Source: Thermomicrobiales bacterium
GTDB lineage: Bacteria > Chloroflexota > Chloroflexia > Thermomicrobiales > UBA6265
Assembly (NCBI GenBank): GCA_020847015.1
Contig: JADLCW010000186.1
Location: forward strand, 1-6,819
Direction of reading: 5' to 3'
DNA length: 6,819 bases
The notes below the pieces were generated by a model that ran no database searches, had not been told where the DNA came from, and was given only the letters and a program-made list of their open reading frames with translations. Positions 1 to 6,606 of the stretch are shown one piece after another; the stretch's first letter is position 1, and the number at the start of each line of letters is the position of its first letter. Made by a program: the position numbers and the translations under genes.

Positions 1-2470
1 CGGCGACCCGCAGCGCGGCGACCGCGCGTTCGGTTTCCACCGCGTGGGTGCGGCGCTCTTCTCCCAACCCGGTCAGTTCGGCATCCAGCGCGCGCACCCG
101 CCGCTCCAGATCGACCAGTTCCACCGTGATGGCGTTCGCATCGGCATCGAGCGTCGCCAGCCGCGCCGACGTCGCGTCCGCCTCGCGCCGCGCACCGGCC
201 AACCACCCGACCAGGCGATCCTGCTGGCGGGTGCGCTCGGCACCGGCGGCGACCGCCGCCGCGCGTTGCGCTTCGATCGCGCGGCGCTCGACCGCCAGTC
301 GGCTTCCGGTTGCGTCCGCCGCGGTTTTGGCGTCCCGAGCGCGAATCAGCTTCGCCCGCAGCGCCTCGACCTGGGTCGGCAGTTCGCGCAATTCGCGCTC
401 CCGCCCCAGCATGCCGCTTTCGCGTACGGCTGCGCCGCCGGTAACGGACCCGCCAGAGCGTGCGATCTCGCCGCCCAGGGTGACGGTGCTCCAGCCGCCG
501 GCCAGCAGCGGCAGCACCGCTCGCGCCGCCGGCAGATCGTCCACCACCAGCGTCCGTCCCAATAGGGCGTCCACCACGACGCGTCGGTCGGCGTCGCAGC
601 GCACCAGATCGGCGGCGACGCCGCGAACCCCGGGGATCGCCAGCGCCCGCTCCGGGACAGCACGCCGGGCGGTCGTGACCGTCTCCAGCGGCTGGAACGT
701 AGCGCGCCCCGCGCCGCCGCGTTTGAGATAGGCGATCGCTGCTTCGGCATCGCGCCAGCGGCGCACGATAATATCTTGCAGATGACTGCCCAACGCGACT
801 TCGATCGCGGTGTCCAGGTCGGCTGGCGCCGCGATCGACTCCGCGACTGTGCCCAGCACACCAGAGAGCGCGCCCGTGGCTGCCGCCGCCAATGTGGCGC
901 GCACACCGGCATGCAACCCGGCGCCGGATTCATGCAAGCGGCGCAGCGCCGTCAGGCGAGCGGTCGCTTCGTGCAGCGCGCGTTCGGCGGCAGCGGCCCG
1001 ATCGGCTGTTGCGGCGAGATCGGCGGCGGTTCGCCGCTCAGTCTCGGTCAGATCGGCCAGCGCGCGATCCAGCGTGGCGAGTCGGGCGATCTCGTCGCTG
1101 GCGGCAGTTTCGGCAGCCGCGACATCGGTCTCCAACGCAGCGACGCGCTCGGCGCGCTCGGTCTCGGCCGCGCGCAACCGCTCCCGTTCCGCCGCGCCGC
1201 CCTCCCGTTTCTGGGTCAGCACCGCATTGCGCTGGGAGACAGCGGCGCGATCGCGCTCGATGGCGGCGCGCCGGCGGTCGCGTTCACCCACGGCTCGCTC
1301 CAGGCGAGCGCGCTCCGCGCGAGCGGCGGCGACGGCCTTGGTCAGTTCGGTCGAGCGCTCCCCGGTCGCTGCCAACTCGGCGGCCAGCGTCGCCAGCTCG
1401 CAGGCCAGTCCATCCAGATCGGCGGCGACAGCGGCGGCCTGCTCGTCCAACCCCTGCTGCGTGTCGGCCATGTCCTGGCGGCGACGGTCGAGCGCGGCGG
1501 CACGCTCGCAGGCCAGATCGCGCTCGTGACGACGCCGGCGGCTCCGCTCGTCCAGATCGCGGCGAGTCGTTTCGTGCCGCTCCAGTGCGACACGCGCCGT
1601 TTCGGCGTCGGTCCGGGCGTCGGCTCCGGTCTGGATCGTCTGCTGCACCGCGTCATGAACGGCCGCGGCATCGTGCGCGGCGACGGCCTCCTGGGTACGA
1701 GCCGTATCCAGCGCGGCAAGCGCCGTCCGCAGCAACCCGGCCAGGTGGCCGCGCTGCAGCGTTTGCAGTTCGGTGCGGGCATCGCGGTAGTCGGCCGCCT
1801 GCCGGGCCGCTCGCCGCAGCAAGGCCAGTCGCGGTTCCAGCTCGGTCAGCAGATCGTCCACGCGCGCGCTGTTGGATTCGGTTTCGGTCAGGTTGCGTCC
1901 CGCCTCGGCGACCCGCAGGCGCAACCCGGCCAGGTCCGCCGCGTGCTCGAACAGCGCGCGGCGCTCCTCCGGCCGCTGACTCAGCGCGGCATCCACCAAT
2001 CCCTGTCCGACCACGACGTGGCTGTGACCCAACCCGGCGGCAAGATGGGCCACATCCTTCAGACGAACCCGCTTGCCATTGATCAAATAGTGATTTTCGC
2101 CGCCCCGAAACGCGCGACGAGTGACAGTGACCTCGGCGAAGTCGATCGGCAGCCAGCCATCGGCATTGTCGAAGGTGAGCGACGCCTCGGCCATGCTGGC
2201 CGGCGCGCGGCCCTGACCGCCGGCGAAGATGACATCGTCCGAGCGCCTGGCCCGCAGCGCTCCGACGCCTTGCTCGCCCAGCACCCAGCGCACCGCATCG
2301 GCCACATTGGACTTGCCGCTGCCGTTCGGTCCCACTACGGCGGTGATGCCTGGTTCGAAGCGGAACGATGTCCGGTTGGCGAAGCTTTTGAAGCCGTGCG
2401 CCTCCAGCCGCGTCAGTCGCGGCGGACGGATGGGGACGATGAGCGCGGGCTGCTCCAGGGTTTCGACCAT
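1..2470 (-). CDS. smc: Chromosome segregation protein SMC, N-terminal 823 residues (3' end beyond window)
   Basis: SMC is the cytoplasmic ATPase of the bacterial condensin complex; with ScpA and ScpB it compacts and segregates the chromosome. The frame is open without a stop from the start codon to the window edge. Visible in order: GFKSF at residues 26-30, Walker A GPNGSGKS at 47-54, the NGKRVRLKDV segment near 131-140, the GQGLVD motif at 155-160 followed by LSQRPEERRALFE, a long Ala/Glu/Arg-rich coiled coil from about 175 to 505, the hinge at about 510-685 (ending in GGSVTGG), then the start of the returning coil. Family proteins are about 1,150-1,200 residues, so the signature motif, Walker B and C-terminal head lie off the left edge. 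The ATG start has a GGAGG only 2 bases upstream, and no ATG, GTG or TTG occurs in the roughly 17 codons before it. It leaves about 20 residues before the usual RLxxHGFKSF start, slightly long. No scpA or scpB is visible. Identity is secure. Confidence 0.96.
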   Translation of the reverse strand, partial: MVETLEQPALIVPIRPPRLTRLEAHGFKSFANRTSFRFEPGITAVVGPNGSGKSNVADAVRWVLGEQGVGALRARRSDDVIFAGGQGRAPASMAEASLTFDNADGWLPIDFAEVTVTRRAFRGGENHYLINGKRVRLKDVAHLAAGLGHSHVVVGQGLVDAALSQRPEERRALFEHAADLAGLRLRVAEAGRNLTETESNSARVDDLLTELEPRLALLRRAARQAADYRDARTELQTLQRGHLAGLLRTALAALDTARTQEAVAAHDAAAVHDAVQQTIQTGADARTDAETARVALERHETTRRDLDERSRRRRHERDLACERAAALDRRRQDMADTQQGLDEQAAAVAADLDGLACELATLAAELAATGERSTELTKAVAAARAERARLERAVGERDRRRAAIERDRAAVSQRNAVLTQKREGGAAERERLRAAETERAERVAALETDVAAAETAASDEIARLATLDRALADLTETERRTAADLAATADRAAAAERALHEATARLTALRRLHESGAGLHAGVRATLAAAATGALSGVLGTVAESIAAPADLDTAIEVALGSHLQDIIVRRWRDAEAAIAYLKRGGAGRATFQPLETVTTARRAVPERALAIPGVRGVAADLVRCDADRRVVVDALLGRTLVVDDLPAARAVLPLLAGGWSTVTLGGEIARSGGSVTGGAAVRESGMLGRERELRELPTQVEALRAKLIRARDAKTAADATGSRLAVERRAIEAQRAAAVAAGAERTRQQDRLVGWLAGARREADATSARLATLDADANAITVELVDLERRVRALDAELTGLGEERRTHAVETERAVAALRVA

Positions 2471-2556
2471 CGCCTCCGACCGGACCGTGCGTGCGAACGA
2501 ACGCAGCGACCGGCAGACGCCTCGCGCCGCTTTCGGGCCGCTCGGCTATCCGGCTC

Positions 2557-2579
2557 CGGGACGTTGTACCATCGTCCCG
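2557..2579. promoter_or_regulatory. Perfect 7-bp inverted repeat in the divergent smc/isomerase intergenic region
   Basis: The arms CGGGACG (2557-2563) and CGTCCCG (2573-2579) are exact reverse complements separated by the 9-base spacer TTGTACCAT. The site lies in the 144-base gap between the divergent starts of smc (2470) and the isomerase gene (2615), where promoters for both genes must sit unless transcription enters from elsewhere. The dyad could be an operator for a dimeric regulator or a hairpin in either 5' leader. I found no convincing -35/-10 pair on either strand, so its role is open. Confidence 0.35.
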
Positions 2580-2614
2580 CCGGGCGGCACAACGCGTCCC
2601 CGGTTCGTCAGGTG

Positions 2615-3901
2615 ATGAAGGGCGAGCGGGTGACCGAGGCGAGCGAGGCGAACGCGGGCGAGCGGGCGACGCGCACCGCCGGCCCGCGCTTCGGGCTTTC
2701 CAGCGGCGCGCTCTACCCGCTCCCCACCGAGGCGGTTCCGGATCTGGCGGCGCGGCACGGCTACGCCGATCTGGAGATCATGTTGCAAACCGCCGGCGAG
2801 TATGCCCCGGTCTTCCTGCGCGATCTTGCCGGGCGGTGCGCCGCCGCGGGCTGCCAAATCCACGCGGTGCATCTCTGGCAGGAGCTGCACCCGCTGCTGT
2901 CGCCCTATCGACGGCGAGCGGAAGAAGGGCGCGTCTTCTTTGATATGGCGATCGACGGAGCGGCCCGGTTGGGCGCCCGCACGATCGTGTGGCACGGGCC
3001 GCGCCATGCCGAGACGCGCGCGTCCGGCGGCTGGGAGCGCTGGCTGGAGAGCGTCGCCGAGCGCGCGCGCGCGTGCGCCGCCGCCGGGTTGACCCTGGGC
3101 ATCGAAAATGTCTCCTGGTGCGCGCTGGCGACGACCCGCGAGGTGGCGCGCTTCGCCGACTGGCTGCACGGTCTTGCCGCGGATGAGGCTCCCGGTCTCG
3201 GCTTCGTGTTCGAACCGTTCCAGGCCGCCGAAGCGGAGCAGAACCCTTTCATGATCCTCGCCGCCATGGGCGGCCGCGTGCTCGACGTCCATCTCAGCGA
3301 TCTGCGTGAAGCTGAGCCGACAGCGCGTCATTTGCCGCCGGGCGAAGGCGATCTGCCCTGGCCGGCGCTGCTGCGCGCCATAGCGGGGGTCTACCGCGGG
3401 CCGATGATGCTGGAGGGAACGGTCGGCGAATCGATCGCCCGGCTGGATCGCTCCCGCAGCTATCTGGAGCCGCTACTGGCTGAAGCCGCGCTGGAGGAGG
3501 TGGACTCCTGCGCGGGTTCTCCGCCGCCGGGAGTGCTGGAGGGCATCCGGCTATTCAACATGGGGGAGTTTTACGCCTGCCACGAAGCGATCGAGCACGA
3601 ATGGCACGCCGAGCGGCGGCCCGTTCGCCGGCTCTACCAAGGCATCTTGCAGATCGGGGTGGGGTACCTGCACGCATTGCGCGGCAACCACCGGGGAGCA
3701 CTGCTGCTGCTTGCCGACGGCATCGAGAAGGTTTCCGAATTCACCCCCTGCTGCCTCGGCATCGACACCGCGCGGCTCGTGCGGGCCGCGCGGGTCAGTC
3801 TGGACCGGCTGCGTTTTCTGGGACCGGAACGGCTGGCCGAGTTCGATCGGGAGACGATTCCTTCCGTCCATTTCGTCGACAAGACGGCCGGCGATGGCTG
3901 A
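2615..3901 (+). CDS. Sugar phosphate isomerase/epimerase-like TIM barrel fused to a C-terminal DUF309 domain
   Basis: A 428-residue two-domain protein. Residues about 25-290 match the xylose-isomerase-like TIM barrel (AP endonuclease 2 fold, Pfam PF01261), whose members isomerise or epimerise sugars or cleave DNA with divalent metal. Visible landmarks: LEIML near 53, WHGP at 126-129, IEN with Glu164, DVHLSD with His226, PPGEGDLPW at 241-249 and MLEG with Glu267. By spacing, Glu164, Glu200, His226 and Glu267 are the likely metal ligands. Residues about 309-405 are a DUF309 domain (PF03745), with FNMGEFYACHEAIEHEW, a YQGILQIGVGYLHALRGN stretch, then GALLLL. A Pro/Gly-rich linker (300-308) joins the two. 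The ATG is preceded by a poor AGG; in-frame GTG at 2630 has AAGGG seven bases upstream and could be the real start. The stop overlaps the next gene by 8 bases. Substrate unknown; DUF309 has no assigned reaction that I know of. Confidence 0.88.
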   Translation: MKGERVTEASEANAGERATRTAGPRFGLSSGALYPLPTEAVPDLAARHGYADLEIMLQTAGEYAPVFLRDLAGRCAAAGCQIHAVHLWQELHPLLSPYRRRAEEGRVFFDMAIDGAARLGARTIVWHGPRHAETRASGGWERWLESVAERARACAAAGLTLGIENVSWCALATTREVARFADWLHGLAADEAPGLGFVFEPFQAAEAEQNPFMILAAMGGRVLDVHLSDLREAEPTARHLPPGEGDLPWPALLRAIAGVYRGPMMLEGTVGESIARLDRSRSYLEPLLAEAALEEVDSCAGSPPPGVLEGIRLFNMGEFYACHEAIEHEWHAERRPVRRLYQGILQIGVGYLHALRGNHRGALLLLADGIEKVSEFTPCCLGIDTARLVRAARVSLDRLRFLGPERLAEFDRETIPSVHFVDKTAGDG

Positions 3902-4634
3902 GCATGCGGCGCCGGTCACGGTGGTGGTTCCCACCTACAACGAGCGGCCGAATCTGACGACGCTGGTCGAGCGTGTGCTGGCGCTGGGGCCGCGCTACCG
4001 GCTGCTGGTGGTCGACGATGGGTCGCCGGATGGCACCGGCGATCTGGCCGACGCGCTGGCGGCCGCCCATCCAGATCACATCGCGGTGATCCACCGCGCC
4101 CGCAAGGAGGGCATCGGGCCAGCCTATCGCGCGGGGTTCCAGCGCGCCCTGGCCGAGGGCGCGCCGCTGATCGCCCAGATGGACGCCGATCTTTCGCACG
4201 ATCCAGTCGATCTGCCTCGCCTCGTCGCCGCCGCCGAAGCGGCCGATCTGGCGATCGGATCGCGCTACGCGCCCGGCGGCGCCACGGTTGGCTGGTCGCT
4301 CTGGCGACGCTGGCTGAGCGCCGCCGGTTGCCGCTATGCGCGGATGGTGTTGGGGTTGGATATCGCCGATCTGACGGGCGGCTTCAAAGTGTGGCGGCGC
4401 GAGACGCTGGCCGCTCTCGATCTGGATAGCATCGCCGCCGATGGCTACGGCTTTCAGATCGAAACGACCACTCGCGCCGTCTGGGATGGCGCCCACGCGG
4501 TGGAGGTTCCGATTTGTTTCCACGAGCGGGTGGCCGGGGCCTCCAAGCTCTCGCGCCGCATCGTCGTTGAGGCGGCGCTGCTGGTCTGGCGGTTGCGCGT
4601 GTCGGCGGCCCGAACGCGCCATCGTCCGAACTGA
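3894..4634 (+). CDS. Polyprenyl/dolichol-phosphate mannose synthase-like glycosyltransferase, family 2
   Basis: A 246-residue soluble GT-A enzyme of the DPM1/Ppm1 type, which transfers a sugar, usually mannose from GDP-mannose, to a polyprenyl-phosphate carrier at the inner membrane face. Visible motifs: PTYNE at 13-17, DDGSPDGT at 41-48, the metal-binding DAD at 97-99 inside MDADLSHDP, GSRY at 122-125, TGGFKVWRRETL at 161-172, GYGFQIE at 184-190, and FHERVAGASKLS at 209-220, the FxERxxGxSK signature of this subfamily. Length matches catalytic-domain-only members; there is no C-terminal membrane segment or GtrA-like domain. The ATG lies inside the last codons of the preceding isomerase-DUF309 gene (8-base overlap), so the two are probably translationally coupled. 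No clear Shine-Dalgarno is visible, which fits coupling. The donor sugar cannot be read from sequence; glucose is the main alternative. Confidence 0.92.
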   Translation: MAEHAAPVTVVVPTYNERPNLTTLVERVLALGPRYRLLVVDDGSPDGTGDLADALAAAHPDHIAVIHRARKEGIGPAYRAGFQRALAEGAPLIAQMDADLSHDPVDLPRLVAAAEAADLAIGSRYAPGGATVGWSLWRRWLSAAGCRYARMVLGLDIADLTGGFKVWRRETLAALDLDSIAADGYGFQIETTTRAVWDGAHAVEVPICFHERVAGASKLSRRIVVEAALLVWRLRVSAARTRHRPN

Positions 4635-4650
4635 CCTCTGGTGGATGCGC

Positions 4651-5283
4651 TCAACCGAGCAGCAGCGCCAGATCGGTGATGACGGCCAGCGCGCCCGCCG
4701 CCAGCAGCGCTTCCGGAGGGCGGTAGCCGCCGGCGAAACCGACCGGGATGGCTCCGGCCGCCAGCGCCTCGGTCACGTCGTATTCGGTGTCGCCAACGTA
4801 GACGACCGGTCGCTCGTGCGTTACGGCGAGGTCGCGCAGGGGAGCCGATTTCGGGTGGGCGTCGCCGATGACGAAGCGCAAATGACCGCCAATGCCGAGC
4901 GCATCGGCGTCCCGCTGCACGACGCTGACCGGCGCCGCGCTGATGACCCCGGTCGGAGCGCCGAGCGCCCAGCGAGCGCGCAGCAATTCCTCCGCCCCGG
5001 TACCGAGATGAACGGCGCCGGCGGCCATCTGGCCGTTGAGATGATCGATCGCTCCGGCGATGTCGGCCGGATTCACCCCGAGACCGCCCAGCAGCGCGGA
5101 CAAGGGCAACTGGAACCGCGCCGAGAACGCGGCGGCGTCGAGCGGGGCGAGCTTGTAGGCGTGCAACGTCGCGTTGAGCGCCGCCCGCGAGCGATCGGCG
5201 TCGTTGACCGTGGTGCCGTTCCAGTCGAGCGCGATCGTGGCGGACGGGGCGATGGCGCGCAGGCGCGTGATGTCTCCCAGCAT
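4651..5283 (-). CDS. HAD-superfamily hydrolase (phosphoglycolate phosphatase-like)
   Basis: A 210-residue haloacid-dehalogenase-fold protein, probably a small-molecule phosphatase. Motif I is ALDWNGTTVND, with nucleophile Asp20. The +2 position, normally an Asp that acts as general acid/base, is Asn22. Motif II is VISAAP with Ser115, motif III is Lys145 in DAHPKSAP, and motif IV is YVGDTEYDV with Asp165 and Asp169. A helical cap lies between motifs I and II (about 30-100), as in subfamily C1. The ATG has GGAG seven bases upstream, a good ribosome site. It converges on the mannosyltransferase gene with a 16-base gap and no recognisable terminator, and diverges from the Uma2-type gene. Substrate unknown. 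The Asn at +2 occurs in a recognisable DWNGT group of HAD proteins, so it need not mean inactivity. Confidence 0.88.
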   Translation of the reverse strand: MLGDITRLRAIAPSATIALDWNGTTVNDADRSRAALNATLHAYKLAPLDAAAFSARFQLPLSALLGGLGVNPADIAGAIDHLNGQMAAGAVHLGTGAEELLRARWALGAPTGVISAAPVSVVQRDADALGIGGHLRFVIGDAHPKSAPLRDLAVTHERPVVYVGDTEYDVTEALAAGAIPVGFAGGYRPPEALLAAGALAVITDLALLLG

Positions 5284-5368
5284 GAACCCTCTCCAAATGC
5301 GAGTCGGCGGCGCAGCATCCGGCTAAGATAACCGGGACGGACCGATCCTACCGGCAAAGGGAAACGAG
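5284..5368. promoter_or_regulatory. Divergent intergenic region between the HAD and Uma2-type genes
   Basis: This 85-base gap must carry the leaders of both divergent genes. On the plus strand TAAGAT (5324-5329) is a four-of-six match to the -10 consensus, but no -35 sequence stands at 16-18 bases before it. AAAGGG at 5356-5361, seven bases before the Uma2-type ATG, is the ribosome-binding site. On the minus strand GGAG at 5291-5294 serves the HAD gene. The promoter call is weak; the ribosome sites are clearer. Confidence 0.25.
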
Positions 5369-5932
5369 ATGAGCGTCATCCACCGGATCGGGCTAGCGGA
5401 GTATTTCGAGCTGGCGCGCGACGACCCGGACGGGTTCTGGGAGTTGTTCGATGGCGAACCGCGGTCCAAACCCGGCATGAGTTTCGAGCATAACGACATT
5501 GCAGTCGACCTCGGGGTGCAGTTGGCCAACCAATTGGATCGCGCCGATTTCCGGGTGCGGATCAATGCGGGCCGCGTGCGCGCTGGCGAGCGCAACGTGT
5601 TCATCCCGGATGTGTTCGTGTTCCCGACCGCGCTTGGTGATCCGCTGCGAAGGCAGCCGGGGCTGCTGGAAACCTACACTGACCCGCTGCCGCTCGTCGT
5701 GGAGATCTGGTCGCGCTCGACCGGTGGCTACGATGTGGCGACCAAGCTGCGCGTGTATCGCCAGCGCGGCGACCGCGAGATCTGGCGCATTCACCCCTAT
5801 GAATGCAGGCTGACTCGCTGGGTCCGCCAGCCGGATGGCGGCTACGCTGAATCGACGCTGACCGGGGGCATCGTCGAACTGGCGGCGCTGCCGGGCGTCC
5901 GCGTGGATCTCGATACGCTGTTCGCCGGCTGA
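5369..5932 (+). CDS. Uma2 family (DUF820) PD-(D/E)XK nuclease-fold protein
   Basis: A 187-residue protein of the Uma2/DUF820 family (PF05685), a restriction-endonuclease-like fold very common in Cyanobacteria and Chloroflexota, often in many copies per genome and often near mobile or toxin genes; physiological role unsettled. Visible family pattern: WELFDGEP at 24-31, His41, the PD motif PDVFVF with Asp81, LVVEIWSRST with Glu112 (usually VVEVLSPST), YDVATKLRVY with Lys126, and EIWRIHP at 137-143 (usually EYWLVDP). The putative catalytic Asp, Glu and Lys are therefore all present. Length is normal for the family. The start is supported by AAAGGG seven bases upstream. It is convergent with the decayed toxin-antitoxin remnant to its right. 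Confidence 0.9.
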   Translation: MSVIHRIGLAEYFELARDDPDGFWELFDGEPRSKPGMSFEHNDIAVDLGVQLANQLDRADFRVRINAGRVRAGERNVFIPDVFVFPTALGDPLRRQPGLLETYTDPLPLVVEIWSRSTGGYDVATKLRVYRQRGDREIWRIHPYECRLTRWVRQPDGGYAESTLTGGIVELAALPGVRVDLDTLFAG

Positions 5933-5959
5933 GCGCGAACAGCGGTCGCAACCCGAAGT

Positions 5960-6289
5960 GCGTCGCCCGACAATCTCGATGTCGGCCATGACGGGCCGCG
6001 GCAGCGCGCCACGCTGCCGGGGCAGGCGCTCCATCGCGATCGTCTGGCGCCGATCGCAGCGTGCGAAGCGCTCCCGGTTCAGCTTTCCGGCCTCCGGCGG
6101 AATTGGCGCACGGGCGGGGATACTCCGGTTGCGCGTCGCGAACGGCACGATCGCGACCCGCTCGGAGCCGGCGGCATTGCACCAGTCCACCGGGAGCATG
6201 GCGCACAGTCGAACGCTCTGCTGCTCGCGCCCGCGCTCCGGGTCGGGGTCGAACAGCCGCAGGTCACCTCGCTTCGGCGCCAGAATCAT
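5960..6289 (-). pseudogene. MazF/PemK-like toxin, core intact but native C-terminus lost and fused to antitoxin frame
   Basis: MazF/PemK toxins are ribosome-independent mRNA endonucleases. From ATG 6289 the frame reads about 110 residues with the family's pattern: RGDLRLFDPDPERG at 7-20, EQQSVR at 22-27, AIVPFATRNRSIP at 46-58, PPEAG at 64-68, CDRRQTI at 78-84, MERL at 86-89, RGALPRPVMADIE at 93-105. By eye, Arg27 and Thr52 match the conserved catalytic Arg and Thr; the Pro that normally follows the Arg is Leu28. After about residue 110 similarity ends and the frame runs on without a stop, antisense through the Uma2-type gene to 5393, so the native end is gone. Upstream there is no stop: TGG ATG ATT joins it in frame to the antitoxin remnant, consistent with loss of an antitoxin stop by one base change. 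Probably a decaying module, though a live unusual fusion cannot be excluded. Confidence 0.72.
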
Positions 6290-6567
6290 CCATCTCTCAT
6301 CCCGTGGGAATGTGTCGAGGCCATCTCCCGTCGTCTCGTCGAGTTCGTGAACCTCCCGGCGGAACGCTTGCCATGCTTCGGGGCCGCGCCGGAGGCGATC
6401 GTGGGCGATGGTCGCCACCGCAAGCTTTCGGCGCTCCAGATCCTCGATCGGGCGGTCAACGGCTTCGGCATCGTTTCGCCCCGCGCCCGCGTCTCCCCCG
6501 CCAACCACGCGCATGAAGGCGGGCGGACCCGAATGACTCACGGCTCCTCTGCGTCGGCAGCGACCAT
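6290..6567 (-). pseudogene. Ribbon-helix-helix-like antitoxin remnant with in-frame stop and frameshift
   Basis: Upstream of the toxin core lies a broken antitoxin split over two frames. The ATG at 6567 has a strong GAGGGGGG ribosome site five bases upstream. It reads MVAADAEEP, then TGA (6538-6540), then VIRVRPPSCAWLAGETRARG and ETM, which resembles the N-terminal strand and first helix of CopG/RHH antitoxins (VIRVRLPPEL followed by a helix). Around 6470 the sensible reading moves to the toxin's frame: DAEAVDRPIEDLERRKLAVA, a helical middle, then EAWQAFRREVHELDETTGDG and LDTFPRDERW. That tail is the charged helical segment expected of an antitoxin that wraps its toxin. About a dozen residues normally expected for the second RHH helix seem missing at the frame break, so a small deletion is likely. 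The RHH assignment is by eye and moderate; the break is clear if it is accepted. Confidence 0.55.
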
Positions 6568-6606
6568 GTTGGCCCCCCTCAACATCGCGTCCGGTGCGCG
6601 GATAAC

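Noticed and set aside
44..2082. Several other plus-strand open frames of 170-400 codons over smc.
   Set aside because: Arg/Ala/Ser-rich shadow frames caused by high GC and coiled-coil codon composition; no recognisable domain and they contradict the SMC frame.
776..2614. A plus-strand open frame of more than 600 codons running antisense through smc and continuing in frame into the isomerase gene, looking like one 1,041-residue protein.
   Set aside because: Its codons are the exact reverse complements of smc codons; the translation is low-complexity Gly/Arg/Gln-rich with no family pattern, while the opposite strand carries clear SMC motifs. Real coding on the plus strand begins near 2615.
3551..4622. 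Minus-strand open frames of 127 and 275 codons over the isomerase-DUF309 and glycosyltransferase genes.
   Set aside because: Shadows of two well-supported plus-strand genes; the translations show no domain pattern.
4635..4650. A terminator between the convergent glycosyltransferase and HAD genes.
   Set aside because: Only 16 bases, with no inverted repeat or T-run.
5393..5932. Continuation of the toxin-antitoxin frame antisense through the Uma2-type gene, as part of a 420-codon open frame.
   Set aside because: The MazF-like pattern ends near 5960 and the rest is the shadow of the Uma2-type gene; I treat it as run-on after loss of the native stop.
5958..6516. Plus-strand open frames of 130 and 151 codons over the toxin-antitoxin remnant.
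   Set aside because: Arg/Ser/Pro-rich translations without family resemblance, opposite to the strand with the MazF-like pattern.
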